From the NCBI RefSeq assembly GCF_002409645.1, contig NZ_DHNR01000040.1, forward strand, positions 67,954 to 131,953: DNA of 64,000 bases, written 5' to 3'. The position numbers were made by a program, and so were the translations under genes. This stretch comes from Acetobacter sp. UBA5411 (GTDB lineage: Bacteria; Pseudomonadota; Alphaproteobacteria; Acetobacterales; Acetobacteraceae). Each line of letters starts with the position of its first letter. Within the stretch, counting starts at the first letter, position 1. Positions 53,967-63,314 of this stretch are shown piece by piece. Below the pieces are notes generated by a model. The model was not told the origin of the DNA and did no database searches. It worked only from the letters and a program-made list of their open reading frames with translations.

Positions 53967-54761
53967 TCAGATCTCAGCCGCCTGCCAATACGGTGTATCA
54001 CCCGGATCTTCCTCACCGGCGATCAGACTCCTCAGACGACCAGCCAAGGCTCGTAGCGCAGGGGAGGATGGGTCACGCGGACGCTTCCCCACCTTGAGAT
54101 CGCCTCTCACGGATGCCGGCTTGCCTGCCAGCACAATGACACGGTCCGCCAGCAGCAGCGCCTCGTCAATGTCATGGGTCACAAACAACACGGTTTTGCG
54201 TGTCTTCTGCCAGATCGCCAGCAGTTCGGTCTGAAGATTTTTGCGCGTGATCGCATCCAGCGCACCGAAAGGTTCATCCATGAGCAGCAGGTCCGGATTC
54301 ACCGTCAACGCCCGCGCGACGCCGACACGCTGCCGCTGTCCACCAGAAAGCTGTCGCGGCCAGCGGGACGCTTCGGCAGAAAGTTTCACCAACTCCAGAG
54401 AGCCCTCCGCACGCTGGTGCCGTTCACTGCGACTGAGCCCAAGCCCTTCCAGACCAAGCTCCACATTTCCCCGCACCGTCCGCCAAGGCATCAGGCGTGC
54501 GTCCTGAAACACCAGCGCGGAACGTCGGCTTCCGGTCTGCTGCTCACGGGCAGTCGATAATGTCGTTGTGCCTTCTGTCGGCGCGATCAGTCCCATGATC
54601 ACACGCAGGAGGGTGGATTTTCCCACACCGGACGGACCGAGGACGGCAACAAACTGCCCCTCCTCAATCTCCAGATCGACATGACGAAAGATGAAGTTCT
54701 TCCCGCCATCATGAGAAAGACCGGCATCCTGCACACGCACCAGAGAGGTCATATCACTCAT
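53967..54761 (-). CDS. Sulfonate/taurine/nitrate-type ABC transporter ATP-binding protein
   Basis: This is a 264-residue ABC ATPase of the SsuB/TauB/NrtD group. It has Walker A GPSGVGKSTLL, the Q-loop VFQDARLMPW, the signature QLSGGQRQRVGVARAL, Walker B LLLMDEPFGALD and the switch HDIDEALLLADRV. The short C-terminus ends shortly after the RPRDPSSPAL segment, as in SsuB. I chose ATG 54761, which overlaps the permease stop as ATGA. With its permease and binding protein it forms an importer for alkanesulfonate, taurine or a related small anion; no desulfonating oxygenase lies nearby. Confidence 0.88.
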   Translation of the reverse strand: MSDMTSLVRVQDAGLSHDGGKNFIFRHVDLEIEEGQFVAVLGPSGVGKSTLLRVIMGLIAPTEGTTTLSTAREQQTGSRRSALVFQDARLMPWRTVRGNVELGLEGLGLSRSERHQRAEGSLELVKLSAEASRWPRQLSGGQRQRVGVARALTVNPDLLLMDEPFGALDAITRKNLQTELLAIWQKTRKTVLFVTHDIDEALLLADRVIVLAGKPASVRGDLKVGKRPRDPSSPALRALAGRLRSLIAGEEDPGDTPYWQAAEI

Positions 54762-55525
54762 CCCTGCCACCTCAGCACCCGATCCCGCACGAGACCGAAC
54801 AGAAAATCCGTCAATGCGTAGAGGCCCGCCATCGTAATCATGTAGACAACCACAATATCGGTCGCGAGAAGGCTGGAAGCCTGCATCATGCGGGCTCCCA
54901 CGCCCGGCACACCGAACAGTTCCGCCGCCACCACCGACATCCAGCCCTGCCCAAGCCCCGTGCGAAGACCAGCCAGCAGACCCGGCATCGCGGCGGGCAA
55001 CGTCACATAATGCAGACGCGCCAAAAACCCGCGATGTCCGAAAGCAGCCGCCACTTCATACAGTTCCTGATCGACCGATTTTACGGCCCCATAGGCGGCG
55101 TAGAAATTGATCCAGAAAACCGAAATGGCGATGACGAAAGTCGCGCCCACATTGTTCAGGCCAAACCAGAGAATGGCGAACGGCACCCAAGCCAGTCCGG
55201 GGATTGGTCGCAGCAGGCGAACAACGCCGCCTGTCAGAGCATCGACGATGGGAATGGAAGCACAGACAAGTCCTGCACCGGCTCCCAGAACGGAGCCAAT
55301 GAGTAACCCGGCGATATAATGAACAAGGCTGTCCTTGATGGCCTGAACCCAGAAGCCACCCGATACTTCCGAAACAAAGGCCGTCCAGAGTTCGGTTGGC
55401 GCAGGGAGCAGACCGGGCGGGACGAGATGAAACTGCACTGACGCCTGCCAGATTGCCAGCAGCAGCAGCAAACCCACGGCGCCGAGACCGATCCGGCCTC
55501 CGGCGCCTATATGCAAACCATTCAT
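54758..55525 (-). CDS. Sulfonate/taurine/nitrate-type ABC transporter permease
   Basis: This is a 255-residue permease with six predicted helices. The EAA loop is LYEVAAAFGHRGFLARLHYVTLPAAMPGLLAGLRTGLGQGW, which is of SsuC/TauC type. PPGLLPAPTELWTAF after TM1 is another landmark of the group. It is coupled to the ATPase gene by ATGA and follows the binding-protein gene by 22 bp. Confidence 0.88.
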   Translation of the reverse strand: MNGLHIGAGGRIGLGAVGLLLLLAIWQASVQFHLVPPGLLPAPTELWTAFVSEVSGGFWVQAIKDSLVHYIAGLLIGSVLGAGAGLVCASIPIVDALTGGVVRLLRPIPGLAWVPFAILWFGLNNVGATFVIAISVFWINFYAAYGAVKSVDQELYEVAAAFGHRGFLARLHYVTLPAAMPGLLAGLRTGLGQGWMSVVAAELFGVPGVGARMMQASSLLATDIVVVYMITMAGLYALTDFLFGLVRDRVLRWQG

Positions 55526-55547
55526 CCCAAACCCTCTAATCCTGCAC

Positions 55548-56594
55548 TTACGGCGCAGGCTGACGCCACATCTTCAGATCGAACAGATCCTCTACCGGTA
55601 CTGCCGAACGCAGAACACCCTGCTGCACCTCAAAATCCTGAAGCGCTTTTACTCCGGGAATGATTTTCTCAGGGTCAGAGACAAACTGCGCCGCTGAATT
55701 CTTCAGAGCCTGCTCGATCACGGCGGGTTTCATCAGGCCGCCACCCAGAGCTTTCGCCACAAATGGAGCGGCCTCTTCCGGGTGCGCTGCAATCAGATCC
55801 GTTCCCTTGACAAACAGCGAAGTCAACTTGCCGGACCAGGGCGCATGCTCGGGTGAGTTCGGACTGACCACCGCCAGAACCGATCCGGGCTGTCCCGGCA
55901 ACAGATCGTGTCCTGTCGCCAGAATACGGGCTTCCGGCACACGCATCTGGATAATGGTTAGAGCAGGCTCTCGCAGAATGGCGGCATCCACGGCCTGTGC
56001 CAGAAAGGCCTGCTGGGCCGCATCAATATCAATTCCGACAATATCAACGCTGGAGAGATCCTGTCCTTCCTGCGCCTTAAGCCAGTAACGCAGCACCGTA
56101 TCCGGCACCGAACCCGTTGGCTGAGCCGCGATCTTGGGCTTACGTCCAGCTGTTTTTGTGAAATCCGCAATACGGGCCGTAAGCTGCTCTTTGGTCAGTC
56201 CACCGGGCTTGGCAGCATCCAGTCCTTCGGCGAGCTTGCCACGCGAAATCACCGACAGTTCTTCAATCGCTCCGCTGGCGACAACCTTGACGTCTACACC
56301 GCGTGATCTCACCTGCAGCAACGGCAGGACACCTGCGACATAGGCATCAATACGACCGGCAACGAGCGCCTGAATGGCATGAGGACCAGACGTAAATCTG
56401 ACCAGCTCCAGATCCAGTCCGGCCGTCTTCGCCCATCCTTCTCCGTCCACAACAAACAGTGCTGAAGATCCAAGAACGGGGATATAACCAACGCGAACAG
56501 GGGCTGCGGTTGCTGCCTGTGCAACTGCCAATGTCATGCCAGCAGCAGCGATTGCGCCTGTCACCAGCTTTCTGAGTTTATTTCGGAACGCCAT
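55548..56594 (-). CDS. Sulfonate/taurine/nitrate-type ABC transporter substrate-binding protein
   Basis: This is a 348-residue periplasmic binding protein of the SsuA/TauA/NMT1-like family. It has a signal peptide (MAFRNKLRKLVTGAIAAAGMTLAVAQAATA, cleavage near AAP). The mature N-terminus VRVGYIPVLGSSALFVVDGEGWAKTAGLDLELVRFTSGPHAIQALVAGRIDAYVAGV is the usual first lobe. It is the first gene of a three-gene transporter operon. The ligand is unresolved: sulfonates, taurine, nitrate or pyrimidine precursors are all carried by this family. Confidence 0.86.
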   Translation of the reverse strand: MAFRNKLRKLVTGAIAAAGMTLAVAQAATAAPVRVGYIPVLGSSALFVVDGEGWAKTAGLDLELVRFTSGPHAIQALVAGRIDAYVAGVLPLLQVRSRGVDVKVVASGAIEELSVISRGKLAEGLDAAKPGGLTKEQLTARIADFTKTAGRKPKIAAQPTGSVPDTVLRYWLKAQEGQDLSSVDIVGIDIDAAQQAFLAQAVDAAILREPALTIIQMRVPEARILATGHDLLPGQPGSVLAVVSPNSPEHAPWSGKLTSLFVKGTDLIAAHPEEAAPFVAKALGGGLMKPAVIEQALKNSAAQFVSDPEKIIPGVKALQDFEVQQGVLRSAVPVEDLFDLKMWRQPAP

Positions 56595-56921
56595 AAACGA
56601 CCCCTGTTCGTGAGTGCATCACCTGAAGATGAAACAGATCTATCACTGACAACAGCGCACAACAACAATACAAACAAAATATAATCGTTATTTTTATATA
56701 TTACTATTTTATTTTGTATTTATTGAAGTGATTTTGCAATTTCAAATTGGGAGAGATGACCAAGGGAAAACCTTGCCTGCCACTCATCCATTTTAGCCAC
56801 CAGAATCAGAGAAGCCTTGCCATTTTAGATGAAGAATAGGGCTCTGAAAAATTGGCTACCTGACATTCAGGCAAAAAAAAACCGGCCCCCAAGGACCGGC
56901 TTTTTTTTCAGATGAAATGGC
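56595..56921. other. Intergenic region with an AT-rich promoter zone
   Basis: This 327-bp region has no gene. About 56640-56750 is extremely AT-rich and probably contains the promoter of the leftward transporter operon. The right end holds the ribosomal-operon terminator. Confidence 0.45.
56873..56908 (-). terminator. Rho-independent terminator of the ribosomal/rpoA operon
   Basis: On the minus strand, CCGGTCC pairs with GGGCCGG (one G-U) around a TTGG loop, with A and T runs of eight or nine on the two sides. It lies 13 bp after the rplQ stop. Confidence 0.9.
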
Positions 56922-57347
56922 TTAGGCAGCCAGATCAGCCTCTTCGTGAGCAACCGGGCGCGGACCGCTGTCCTGACCCTTCGCATTCACGTCACGATCG
57001 ATCAGCTCGATCACAGCCATGTCAGCCGCATCGCCATAACGAACGCCAGCCTTCAGAACGCGCGTGTAACCGCCCGTACGAGCCTTGTAGCGATCGGCGA
57101 CAGCCGAGAACAGCTTGCTGACGATCGCATCATCACGCAGCTGGGCATAAGCCTGACGACGAGCATGCAGATCACCGCGCTTACCGAGCGTGATCAGCTT
57201 CTCAACAACCGGGCGAAGTTCTTTCGCCTTCGGCAGAGTCGTCGTGATCTGTTCGTGCTTGATAAGAGCGACCGCCATGTTGCGGAACATCGCTGCACGA
57301 TGGGTGGAGGTAACGCCGAGCTTCCGACCGGCAACACCATGACGCAT
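56922..57347 (-). CDS. rplQ: 50S ribosomal protein L17
   Basis: This is a 141-residue L17, last gene of the alpha operon. The N-terminal MRHGVAGRKLGVTSTHRAAMFRNMAVALIKHEQITTTLPKAKELRPVVEKLITLG is the conserved core, and RTGGYTRVLKAGVRYGDAADMAVIELIDRD the second block. A short Ala/Glu-rich tail follows, as in other alphaproteobacteria. It lies 24 bp after rpoA and is followed by a strong terminator. Confidence 0.97.
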   Translation of the reverse strand: MRHGVAGRKLGVTSTHRAAMFRNMAVALIKHEQITTTLPKAKELRPVVEKLITLGKRGDLHARRQAYAQLRDDAIVSKLFSAVADRYKARTGGYTRVLKAGVRYGDAADMAVIELIDRDVNAKGQDSGPRPVAHEEADLAA

Positions 57348-57371
57348 TGTTAAGTCTCCTGTTGTCGCGGA

Positions 57372-58391
57372 TCAGAAGGGCTCGTCGAGCCGCTTCGCCA
57401 GATCCTCAATATTCTCCGGCGGCCACGCCGGAACATTCATACCAAGTGAAAGTCCCATGGTGGTGAGGACTTCCTTGATCTCGTTCAGTGATTTACGACC
57501 GAAGTTCGGCGTACGGAGCATTTCCTGCTCGGTCTTCTGAACCAGATCGCCAATATAGATGATGTTGTCGTTCTTCAGGCAGTTCGCCGAACGCACTGAC
57601 AGCTCAAGCTCGTCAACCTTGCGCAGCAGGTTGCGGTTGAACGGCAGGTCATCCTGCGGCTCCGTCGTGACGACAGGACGCGGCTCATCGAAGTTGATGA
57701 ACAGCTGCAGCTGATCCTGAAGAATACGCGCCGCCAGAGCGACAGCATCTTCAGGCGTCACGGCGCCATTCGTCTCAACAGTCAGCAGCAGACGGTCAAA
57801 GTCGGTCACCTGACCCACACGGGTCGGCTCAACCTTGTAAGACACGCGCTTCACCGGGGAGTAGATCGCATCGATGGGGATAAGCCCGATCGGTGCGTCT
57901 TCCGGACGGTTCGCCGCAGCCGGAACATAGCCTTTGCCGATGTTCACGGTGAATTCCATACCCAGCTTCTCACCCTCATCGAGGGTGCAGATGACCAGAT
58001 CCGGATTCATGATCTCGATGCCGTGGCCCGTCTGGATCTGACCGGCCTTGACTTCGCCCGGTCCGGTCGCCGTGAGCACCATGCGCTTCGGGCCCTCGCC
58101 ATGCATGCTGAGAGCGAGCTGCTTGATGTTCAGGACGATATCCGTAACGTCTTCACGCACACCCGGCACAGCCGAGAATTCATGCAGAACGCCGTCAATC
58201 TGGATCGCGGTGATCGCCGCGCCCTGAAGAGAAGAAAGAAGAACGCGACGCAGAGCATTCCCGAGCGTCATACCAAAGCCGCGTTCCAGCGGCTCGGCAA
58301 CGATCGTCGCCACGCGAGACGGGACGGAGCCGGGTTCGACTTCCAGCTTCTCCGGCTTGATCAGTGATTGCCAGTTTTTCTGGAGCACCAA
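57372..58391 (-). CDS. rpoA: DNA-directed RNA polymerase subunit alpha
   Basis: This is a 339-residue alpha subunit. The N-terminal dimerisation domain contains EPLERGFGMTLGNALRRVLLSSLQGAAITAIQIDGVLHEFSAVPGVREDVTDIVLNIKQ. After a linker the C-terminal domain follows (LRKVDELELSVRSANCLKNDNIIYIGDLVQKTEQEMLRTPNFGRKSLNEIKEVL), which binds UP elements and activators. The length is standard for alphaproteobacteria. It is preceded by rpsK with a 125-bp gap, long for this operon. Confidence 0.98.
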   Translation of the reverse strand: MVLQKNWQSLIKPEKLEVEPGSVPSRVATIVAEPLERGFGMTLGNALRRVLLSSLQGAAITAIQIDGVLHEFSAVPGVREDVTDIVLNIKQLALSMHGEGPKRMVLTATGPGEVKAGQIQTGHGIEIMNPDLVICTLDEGEKLGMEFTVNIGKGYVPAAANRPEDAPIGLIPIDAIYSPVKRVSYKVEPTRVGQVTDFDRLLLTVETNGAVTPEDAVALAARILQDQLQLFINFDEPRPVVTTEPQDDLPFNRNLLRKVDELELSVRSANCLKNDNIIYIGDLVQKTEQEMLRTPNFGRKSLNEIKEVLTTMGLSLGMNVPAWPPENIEDLAKRLDEPF

Positions 58392-58516
58392 GGTCTCGGC
58401 CTTTCAATAAGGGGGCCGCAACAAGACGGCGGAAACCCCGACCGAAAGCCGGGGCAACTTCAATAAAGACCCCGCCCCGGAAAATGGCGAACCACTTTCC
58501 GGAACAGGAACCTCAA

Positions 58517-58909
58517 TCAGACGCGACGACGCTTGCGCGGACGGCAGCCGTTGTGCGGCACAGGCGTCAGATCGCGAATCGAGGCGATCTGGAAGCCAAC
58601 AGCCTGAAGAGCACGCAGAGCGCTCTCACGTCCCGAACCCGGACCCGACACTTCGATGTCCAGCGTTTCCATGCCGTGTTCGCGAGCCTTGCGGCCTGCA
58701 TCTTCAGCAGCAACCTGTGCAGCATACGGTGTGGACTTACGCGAACCCTTGAAACCCTGCGCACCAGCGGAGGACCATGCGATGGCATTCCCCTGGGCGT
58801 CGGAAATCGTGATCATCGTGTTGTTGAACGTGGAGAGCACATGCGCCACGCCCGAGATAATGTTCTTGCGTTCTTTCTTGCGGATACGCGGTGCAGCGGC
58901 CTTCGCCAT
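58517..58909 (-). CDS. rpsK: 30S ribosomal protein S11
   Basis: This is a 130-residue S11 with NIISGVAHVLSTFNNTMITISDAQGNAIAWSSAGAQGFKGSRKSTPYAAQVAAEDAGRKA and the C-terminal IRDLTPVPHNGCRPRKRRRV, which contacts 16S rRNA in the platform. The length and ending are invariant for the family. It lies 110 bp after rpsM. Confidence 0.98.
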   Translation of the reverse strand: MAKAAAPRIRKKERKNIISGVAHVLSTFNNTMITISDAQGNAIAWSSAGAQGFKGSRKSTPYAAQVAAEDAGRKAREHGMETLDIEVSGPGSGRESALRALQAVGFQIASIRDLTPVPHNGCRPRKRRRV

Positions 58910-59019
58910 GTCTGTCGCCTTGCCTTTTCACTGTAAGGGCGGATTGAGCCCGCCCGGCAACTGCCGGCACAAAACCGGCAGATACCTGAATTTGTCTGAT
59001 ACGCCCGAAGGCGTATTGA

Positions 59020-59397
59020 TTAACGCGCTACTTTCTTCTTACCAGCGATGGCAACAGCCTTACCCTTACGGGTACGCGCATTGGTATGCGTCCGCTGTCC
59101 ATGCACAGGCAGGCCACGACGGTGGCGAAGGCCACGGTAGCAACCCAGATCCATGAGACGCTTGATGTTCATCGCAACTTCACGACGAAGGTCACCCTCG
59201 ACACGATAGTCATTATCAATGGTCTCACGGATCTTCATGATCTCGTCGTCGCTCAGTTCGTTGACGCGCTTCGCGTCAGGCAAACCGAGGTTCTTGCAGA
59301 TCTGCTGAGCTTTTGTCTGACCGATGCCGTAAATATACTGCAGTCCGATCACAACACGTTTGTTCGTTGGGATATTAACGCCGGCAATACGCGCCAC
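59020..59397 (-). CDS. rpsM: 30S ribosomal protein S13
   Basis: This is a 125-residue S13 in the small-subunit head. It begins ARIAGVNIPTNKRVVIGLQYIYGIG and ends with the basic RGLRHRRGLPVHGQRTHTNARTRKGKAVAIAGKKK. The start is GTG 59397, with AGGAG nine bases upstream; the frame extends three codons further, but the family begins M-A-R-I. It is followed by rpsK and preceded by adk. Confidence 0.97.
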   Translation of the reverse strand: MARIAGVNIPTNKRVVIGLQYIYGIGQTKAQQICKNLGLPDAKRVNELSDDEIMKIRETIDNDYRVEGDLRREVAMNIKRLMDLGCYRGLRHRRGLPVHGQRTHTNARTRKGKAVAIAGKKKVAR

Positions 59398-59536
59398 GCT
59401 ACACACTCCTAGTCCGCCCGACTGCGCGTCCGGCGTTGATTCGAATTAATTTGCCGCCCTTTTGATCGCCAGGCGACCATGCGGTCCAGAGCGCGCGCAA
59501 TAGACCGGGCAGGCATGAAGAGTCAATCCAGATAGA

Positions 59537-60205
59537 TCACTTTTGCGTGAGCTTCTCGACTTCAGCCATCGTTGAATCGATCTGCCCGCTCACTTCATCG
59601 ATGGGCGCCATGCCATCAATGAACGCAACCATCACCTTGTCCTCATAATAAGGCAGGAGAGGAAGCGTCTCGTTTCTGTAGGCTGTCAGTCGGGATGCCA
59701 CTGTCTCACGGTTGTCATCCGCCCGTCGCGTGAACTCATGCGAACCGCAGAGATCACATGTATCCGCCACCTGTGTCGGCTTGGACACGTCGTTATAGCT
59801 CGCGCCACATTTCGCACAGGAGAAACGACCGGCGATACGATCGGCCAGAGCGTCCTCATCCACTTCCAGCATCAGAACAACGTCAATCTTGCGGGAGAGG
59901 CGTGCGAGAACAACGTCCAGCGCCTCAGCCTGCGCCACCGTCCGCGGGAAACCATCAAGAATGAAGCCCTTGGCGCAGTCAGGCTGCTGAATACGGGATT
60001 CCAGCATGCTGACGATGATGGTGTCAGGAACAAGCTTTCCCTCATCCATCAGCGACTTTGCTTCACGGCCAACATCGGAGCCAGCCTTCACTTCAGCGCG
60101 CAGCATATCACCCGTTGAAATCTGGGCGATGCCGTAACGCGCCTCAAGCCGCTTGGACTGGGTTCCTTTACCCGCGCCCGGCGGACCAAGAAAAATAATA
60201 TTCAT
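59537..60205 (-). CDS. adk: Adenylate kinase
   Basis: This is a 222-residue adenylate kinase, which interconverts ATP, ADP and AMP. The P-loop is FLGPPGAGKGTQSKRL. AMP-site elements are ISTGDMLRAEVKAGS and GFILDGFPRTVAQAEAL. The long LID domain carries four cysteines (CAKCGASYNDV...TCDLCG), so it is the zinc-binding type, unlike the cysteine-free E. coli enzyme. It overlaps secY by ATGA, the standard secY-adk pair. Confidence 0.97.
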   Translation of the reverse strand: MNIIFLGPPGAGKGTQSKRLEARYGIAQISTGDMLRAEVKAGSDVGREAKSLMDEGKLVPDTIIVSMLESRIQQPDCAKGFILDGFPRTVAQAEALDVVLARLSRKIDVVLMLEVDEDALADRIAGRFSCAKCGASYNDVSKPTQVADTCDLCGSHEFTRRADDNRETVASRLTAYRNETLPLLPYYEDKVMVAFIDGMAPIDEVSGQIDSTMAEVEKLTQK

Positions 60206-61563
60206 TTGCGGACGATCCTCCGATTGGAACCGCTCTTTCGATTACGTTGGATCAGCCCCTGATACTGGTGCGCCACCAGATGAGACTGGATCTGGGTAAC
60301 CGTATCGATTGTCACCGATACGATGATGATCAGGCTTGTACCACCAAAATAGAAAGGCACATTATAGCGACTGATCAGGATCTGAGGCAGCAGACAGACA
60401 GCAACAAGATACAGGGCGCCGATCGTCGTCAGACGGGTCAGAATTCCATCGAAATACGCCGCTGTTGATGCACCCGGGCGAATGCCAGGAATGAAGCCAC
60501 TCTGCTTACGCAGGTTGTCGGCTGTTTCTTCCGGATTGAACGTGACCGCCGCATAAAAATAGGAAAAGAAAACGATCATCAGCGCATAGAACAGCATGTA
60601 GAGCGGCTGTCCCTGACCCAGTGATTGTCCGAGGAATGACAACCAGCCCGGCATCCCCTTTCCGTTCATGAAGCCCGCAATGGTGACGGGAATCAGCAGC
60701 ACGGAAGAAGCAAAGATCGGAGGGATCACTCCAGCCGTATTGACCTTTAGCGGCATATGAGTCGATTCGCCGCCGAAAACGCGATTACCCATCTGGCGCT
60801 TGGGATACTGGATCACGACACGACGCTGCGCCTGCTCCATGAATACGATAAAGACGATCGTAAGTGCCGCCAGCACCAGAAACACCAGCACGAAGAACGG
60901 CGAGAGCGCGCCGGTATATCCAAGCTGAAACAATGTCGCCAAGGCATGCGGCAGATTTGCAACGATGCCGGCGAAGATAATCAGCGAGATACCGTTACCA
61001 ACCCCACGGGACGTGATCTGTTCACCAAGCCACATCAGGAACATGGTCCCGCCAACCAGCGTGAAAACGCAGGAGACGAGAAAGAACAGTCCCGGATTAA
61101 CGACTGCGGAGCCAGCTGACGAACTCATTCGCTCAAGCCCGACCGCAATGCCGTACGCCTGAAAGAACGCAATCGCGACCGTCAGGTAACGCGTATACTG
61201 GTTAAGTTTTTTCCGTCCATGCTCGCCCTCTTTCTTGAGAGCTTCCATCGAGGGAATGGCTGTCGACATCAACTGAATGATGATCGAAGCCGAGATGTAG
61301 GGCATGATGTTCAGGGCGAACACGGTCATGCGTCCAAGCGCGCCGCCCGTGAACATGTCGAACATGCCAAGAATGCCACCCTGATGCTGGGCCAGAAGCT
61401 GCCCCATCACCTTCGCGTCAATGCCCGGGACAGGGATATAGGTGCCCAGACGATAGACGATCAGGGCTCCCAGCGTGAACCAGATCCGCTTCTTGAGTTC
61501 CGTCGCCTTGGCGAAGGAACCCAGATTAAAATTGGCCGCGAGTTGCTCAGCCGCCGAGGCCAT
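60202..61563 (-). CDS. secY: Protein translocase subunit SecY
   Basis: This is a 453-residue inner-membrane channel with ten helices. The plug region is near LGTYIPVPGIDAKVM, followed by GGALGRMTVFALNIMPYISASIIIQL. The cytoplasmic loop RRVVIQYPKRQMG...STHMPLKVNTAGVIPPIFASSVLLIP and the C-terminal FIPGIRPGASTAAYFD complete the signature. It forms the Sec channel with SecE and SecG and shares this window with the chaperone SecB. It is 125 bp after rplO. Confidence 0.98.
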   Translation of the reverse strand: MASAAEQLAANFNLGSFAKATELKKRIWFTLGALIVYRLGTYIPVPGIDAKVMGQLLAQHQGGILGMFDMFTGGALGRMTVFALNIMPYISASIIIQLMSTAIPSMEALKKEGEHGRKKLNQYTRYLTVAIAFFQAYGIAVGLERMSSSAGSAVVNPGLFFLVSCVFTLVGGTMFLMWLGEQITSRGVGNGISLIIFAGIVANLPHALATLFQLGYTGALSPFFVLVFLVLAALTIVFIVFMEQAQRRVVIQYPKRQMGNRVFGGESTHMPLKVNTAGVIPPIFASSVLLIPVTIAGFMNGKGMPGWLSFLGQSLGQGQPLYMLFYALMIVFFSYFYAAVTFNPEETADNLRKQSGFIPGIRPGASTAAYFDGILTRLTTIGALYLVAVCLLPQILISRYNVPFYFGGTSLIIIVSVTIDTVTQIQSHLVAHQYQGLIQRNRKSGSNRRIVRK

Positions 61564-61688
61564 ACGCCTGTCCTTTCACAAAAAACAGCGCCACCGCAAA
61601 GTGGGGCGCTGTCGTGGCAGACACCAACGCCTGCAAATCAAACTTACATAACCTAGAAGGCAGAATTGGTTCTGCCTTCAGAGTCATG

Positions 61689-62180
61689 TCAGGAAGCCGC
61701 GTTGGCTTCTTTCCGAGCTGCGGCGAGTGTCTTCACAGACCCGCCAGCTTTCTCGACTGCAGCAATAGCCGATGCGGACGCACCAGCAACTTCAACAGTC
61801 ACCGCCCGGGAAATCTCACCGTCAGCAAGCAGACGGATACCGGCATATTTGCCCGTACCGACCAGACCAGCCTTACGAAGAGCTTCCTCATTGATCACTG
61901 ATCCGGCTTCAAGCTTACCGTCAGCAATAGCCTTCTCAAGTGTACCAAGGTTCACCGGAGCATAGACCTTACGGAAGATATTCTTGAATCCCCGCTTCGG
62001 CATACGACGATACAGCGGAAGCTGACCACCTTCGAAGCCATTCAGGGAAACACCCTCACGAGCCTTCTGACCTTTTACACCCTTACCCGAGGTCTTGCCC
62101 TTACCAGAGCCGATACCACGTCCAAGGCGCTTCTTGCGATAACGAGAACCCTCGTTATCGCGGAGTTCATGAAGTTTCAT
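61689..62180 (-). CDS. rplO: 50S ribosomal protein L15
   Basis: This is a 163-residue L15 with the Gly/Arg/Lys-rich N-terminus (KKRLGRGIGSGKGKTSGKGVKGQKAREG) that threads into 23S rRNA, then GGQLPLYRRMPKRGFKN and a C-terminal globular domain. The length is normal. It starts one base after the rpmD stop and ends 125 bp before secY. Confidence 0.97.
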   Translation of the reverse strand: MKLHELRDNEGSRYRKKRLGRGIGSGKGKTSGKGVKGQKAREGVSLNGFEGGQLPLYRRMPKRGFKNIFRKVYAPVNLGTLEKAIADGKLEAGSVINEEALRKAGLVGTGKYAGIRLLADGEISRAVTVEVAGASASAIAAVEKAGGSVKTLAAARKEANAAS

Positions 62181-62181
62181 T

Positions 62182-62367
62182 TCAATCCTCCACCTTCACC
62201 AGGTGGGCTACCTTGTTCAGCATACCCCGAATTGACGGTGTATCCTGCAGCTCGCGCGTGCGACCAATCTTGTTCAGACCCAGACCGACGAGCGTTGCCT
62301 GCTGACCTGGCTTGCGTCCGTTTCCGGACGCAATCTGTGTAACACGAACAGTTTTAGCCTCAGACAT
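62182..62367 (-). CDS. rpmD: 50S ribosomal protein L30
   Basis: This is a 61-residue L30 with VRVTQIASGNGRKPGQQATLVGLGLNKIGRTRELQDTPSIRGMLNKVAHLVKVED, covering the whole small family. Its ATG lies inside the last codons of rpsE (8-base overlap, ATGTCTGA), and it is followed by rplO after one base. Confidence 0.97.
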   Translation of the reverse strand: MSEAKTVRVTQIASGNGRKPGQQATLVGLGLNKIGRTRELQDTPSIRGMLNKVAHLVKVED

Positions 62368-62938
62368 CTGCGCCCTCCGCTACCTGCTCGCGCTTGCCAA
62401 GAATATCAGAGACCTTCTTGCCACGACGGTTTGCAACCGCACGCGGGCTTGCACAACGCTCCAGCGCCGCGAACGTCGCCTTCACCATGTTATGCGGGTT
62501 ACGCGTTCCAAGCGACTTGGCGACAACGTCGTTGATGCCAAGGCTTTCGAACACGGCGCGCATCGGGCCACCAGCGATGATCCCCGTTCCGGCTTCCGCC
62601 GAACGAAGAACCACCTTACCGGCACCGAAGTGACCGGCAACGTCATGATGCAGCGTACGACCTTCCTTCATGGGAACGCGGATCATGCCGCGTTTCGCCT
62701 TTTCAGTAGCCTTACGGATCGCCTCGGGAACTTCACGAGCCTTACCCGCTCCGTATCCAACGCGACCTTTCTGATCACCCACGACAACCAGTGCAGCAAA
62801 AGCAAAGCGACGACCGCCCTTAACCACTTTCGCAACACGATTGATCGTCACGAGCTTGTCGATCAGATCATCACCTTCACGGTCCTGACGCTGATCGCGG
62901 TCGCGACCACGACCACCTTCTCTCGGTTCACGTGCCAT
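62360..62938 (-). CDS. rpsE: 30S ribosomal protein S5
   Basis: This is a 192-residue S5. A charged Arg/Asp/Gly-rich N-terminus of about 25 residues precedes the double-stranded-RNA-binding domain (LVTINRVAKVVKGGRRFAFAALVVVGDQKGRVGYGAGKAREVPEAIRKA) and the C-terminal GTGIIAGGPMRAVFESLGINDVVAKSLGTRNPHNMVKAT. ATG 62938 with GAGGAGG upstream was chosen; the open frame continues upstream into rplR. Confidence 0.97.
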   Translation of the reverse strand: MAREPREGGRGRDRDQRQDREGDDLIDKLVTINRVAKVVKGGRRFAFAALVVVGDQKGRVGYGAGKAREVPEAIRKATEKAKRGMIRVPMKEGRTLHHDVAGHFGAGKVVLRSAEAGTGIIAGGPMRAVFESLGINDVVAKSLGTRNPHNMVKATFAALERCASPRAVANRRGKKVSDILGKREQVAEGADV

Positions 62939-62951
62939 TACGCGCCCCTCC

Positions 62952-63314
62952 TCAGAACGAGAGACCGCCCTCGCGGGCAGCCTCCGCGAGCGCCTTGATG
63001 CGCCCATGATAGATATAGGAGCCGCGATCGAACACAACCTGCGTCACACCGGCGGCAACCGCACGCTGGGCAACAAGCTTGCCGATTGCCGCTGCGGCAT
63101 CCCGGTTTGCTCCAGTCGCACCGCCCGTACGGAACTCTTTGTCCAGAGAGGATGCGGCGGCCACTGTAAGGCCGGCGGCATCGTCGATCACCTGGGCATA
63201 GATGTTCTTGCCTGAACGGAACACCGACAGGCGCGGACGCCCGCCGGCCTTGCGGCGGAGCTGGAAGCGAAGGCGCTTGCGCCGCCGTTCCCGCAATTCC
63301 TGCTGAGTGCTCAT
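62952..63314 (-). CDS. rplR: 50S ribosomal protein L18
   Basis: This is a 120-residue L18, the 5S rRNA-binding protein. It has a basic N-terminus (RERRRKRLRFQLRRKAGGRPRLSVFRSGKNIYAQVIDD) and the conserved C-terminal VVFDRGSYIYHGRIKALAEAAREGGLSF. Its ATG shares one base with the rplF stop (TAATG). Confidence 0.97.
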   Translation of the reverse strand: MSTQQELRERRRKRLRFQLRRKAGGRPRLSVFRSGKNIYAQVIDDAAGLTVAAASSLDKEFRTGGATGANRDAAAAIGKLVAQRAVAAGVTQVVFDRGSYIYHGRIKALAEAAREGGLSF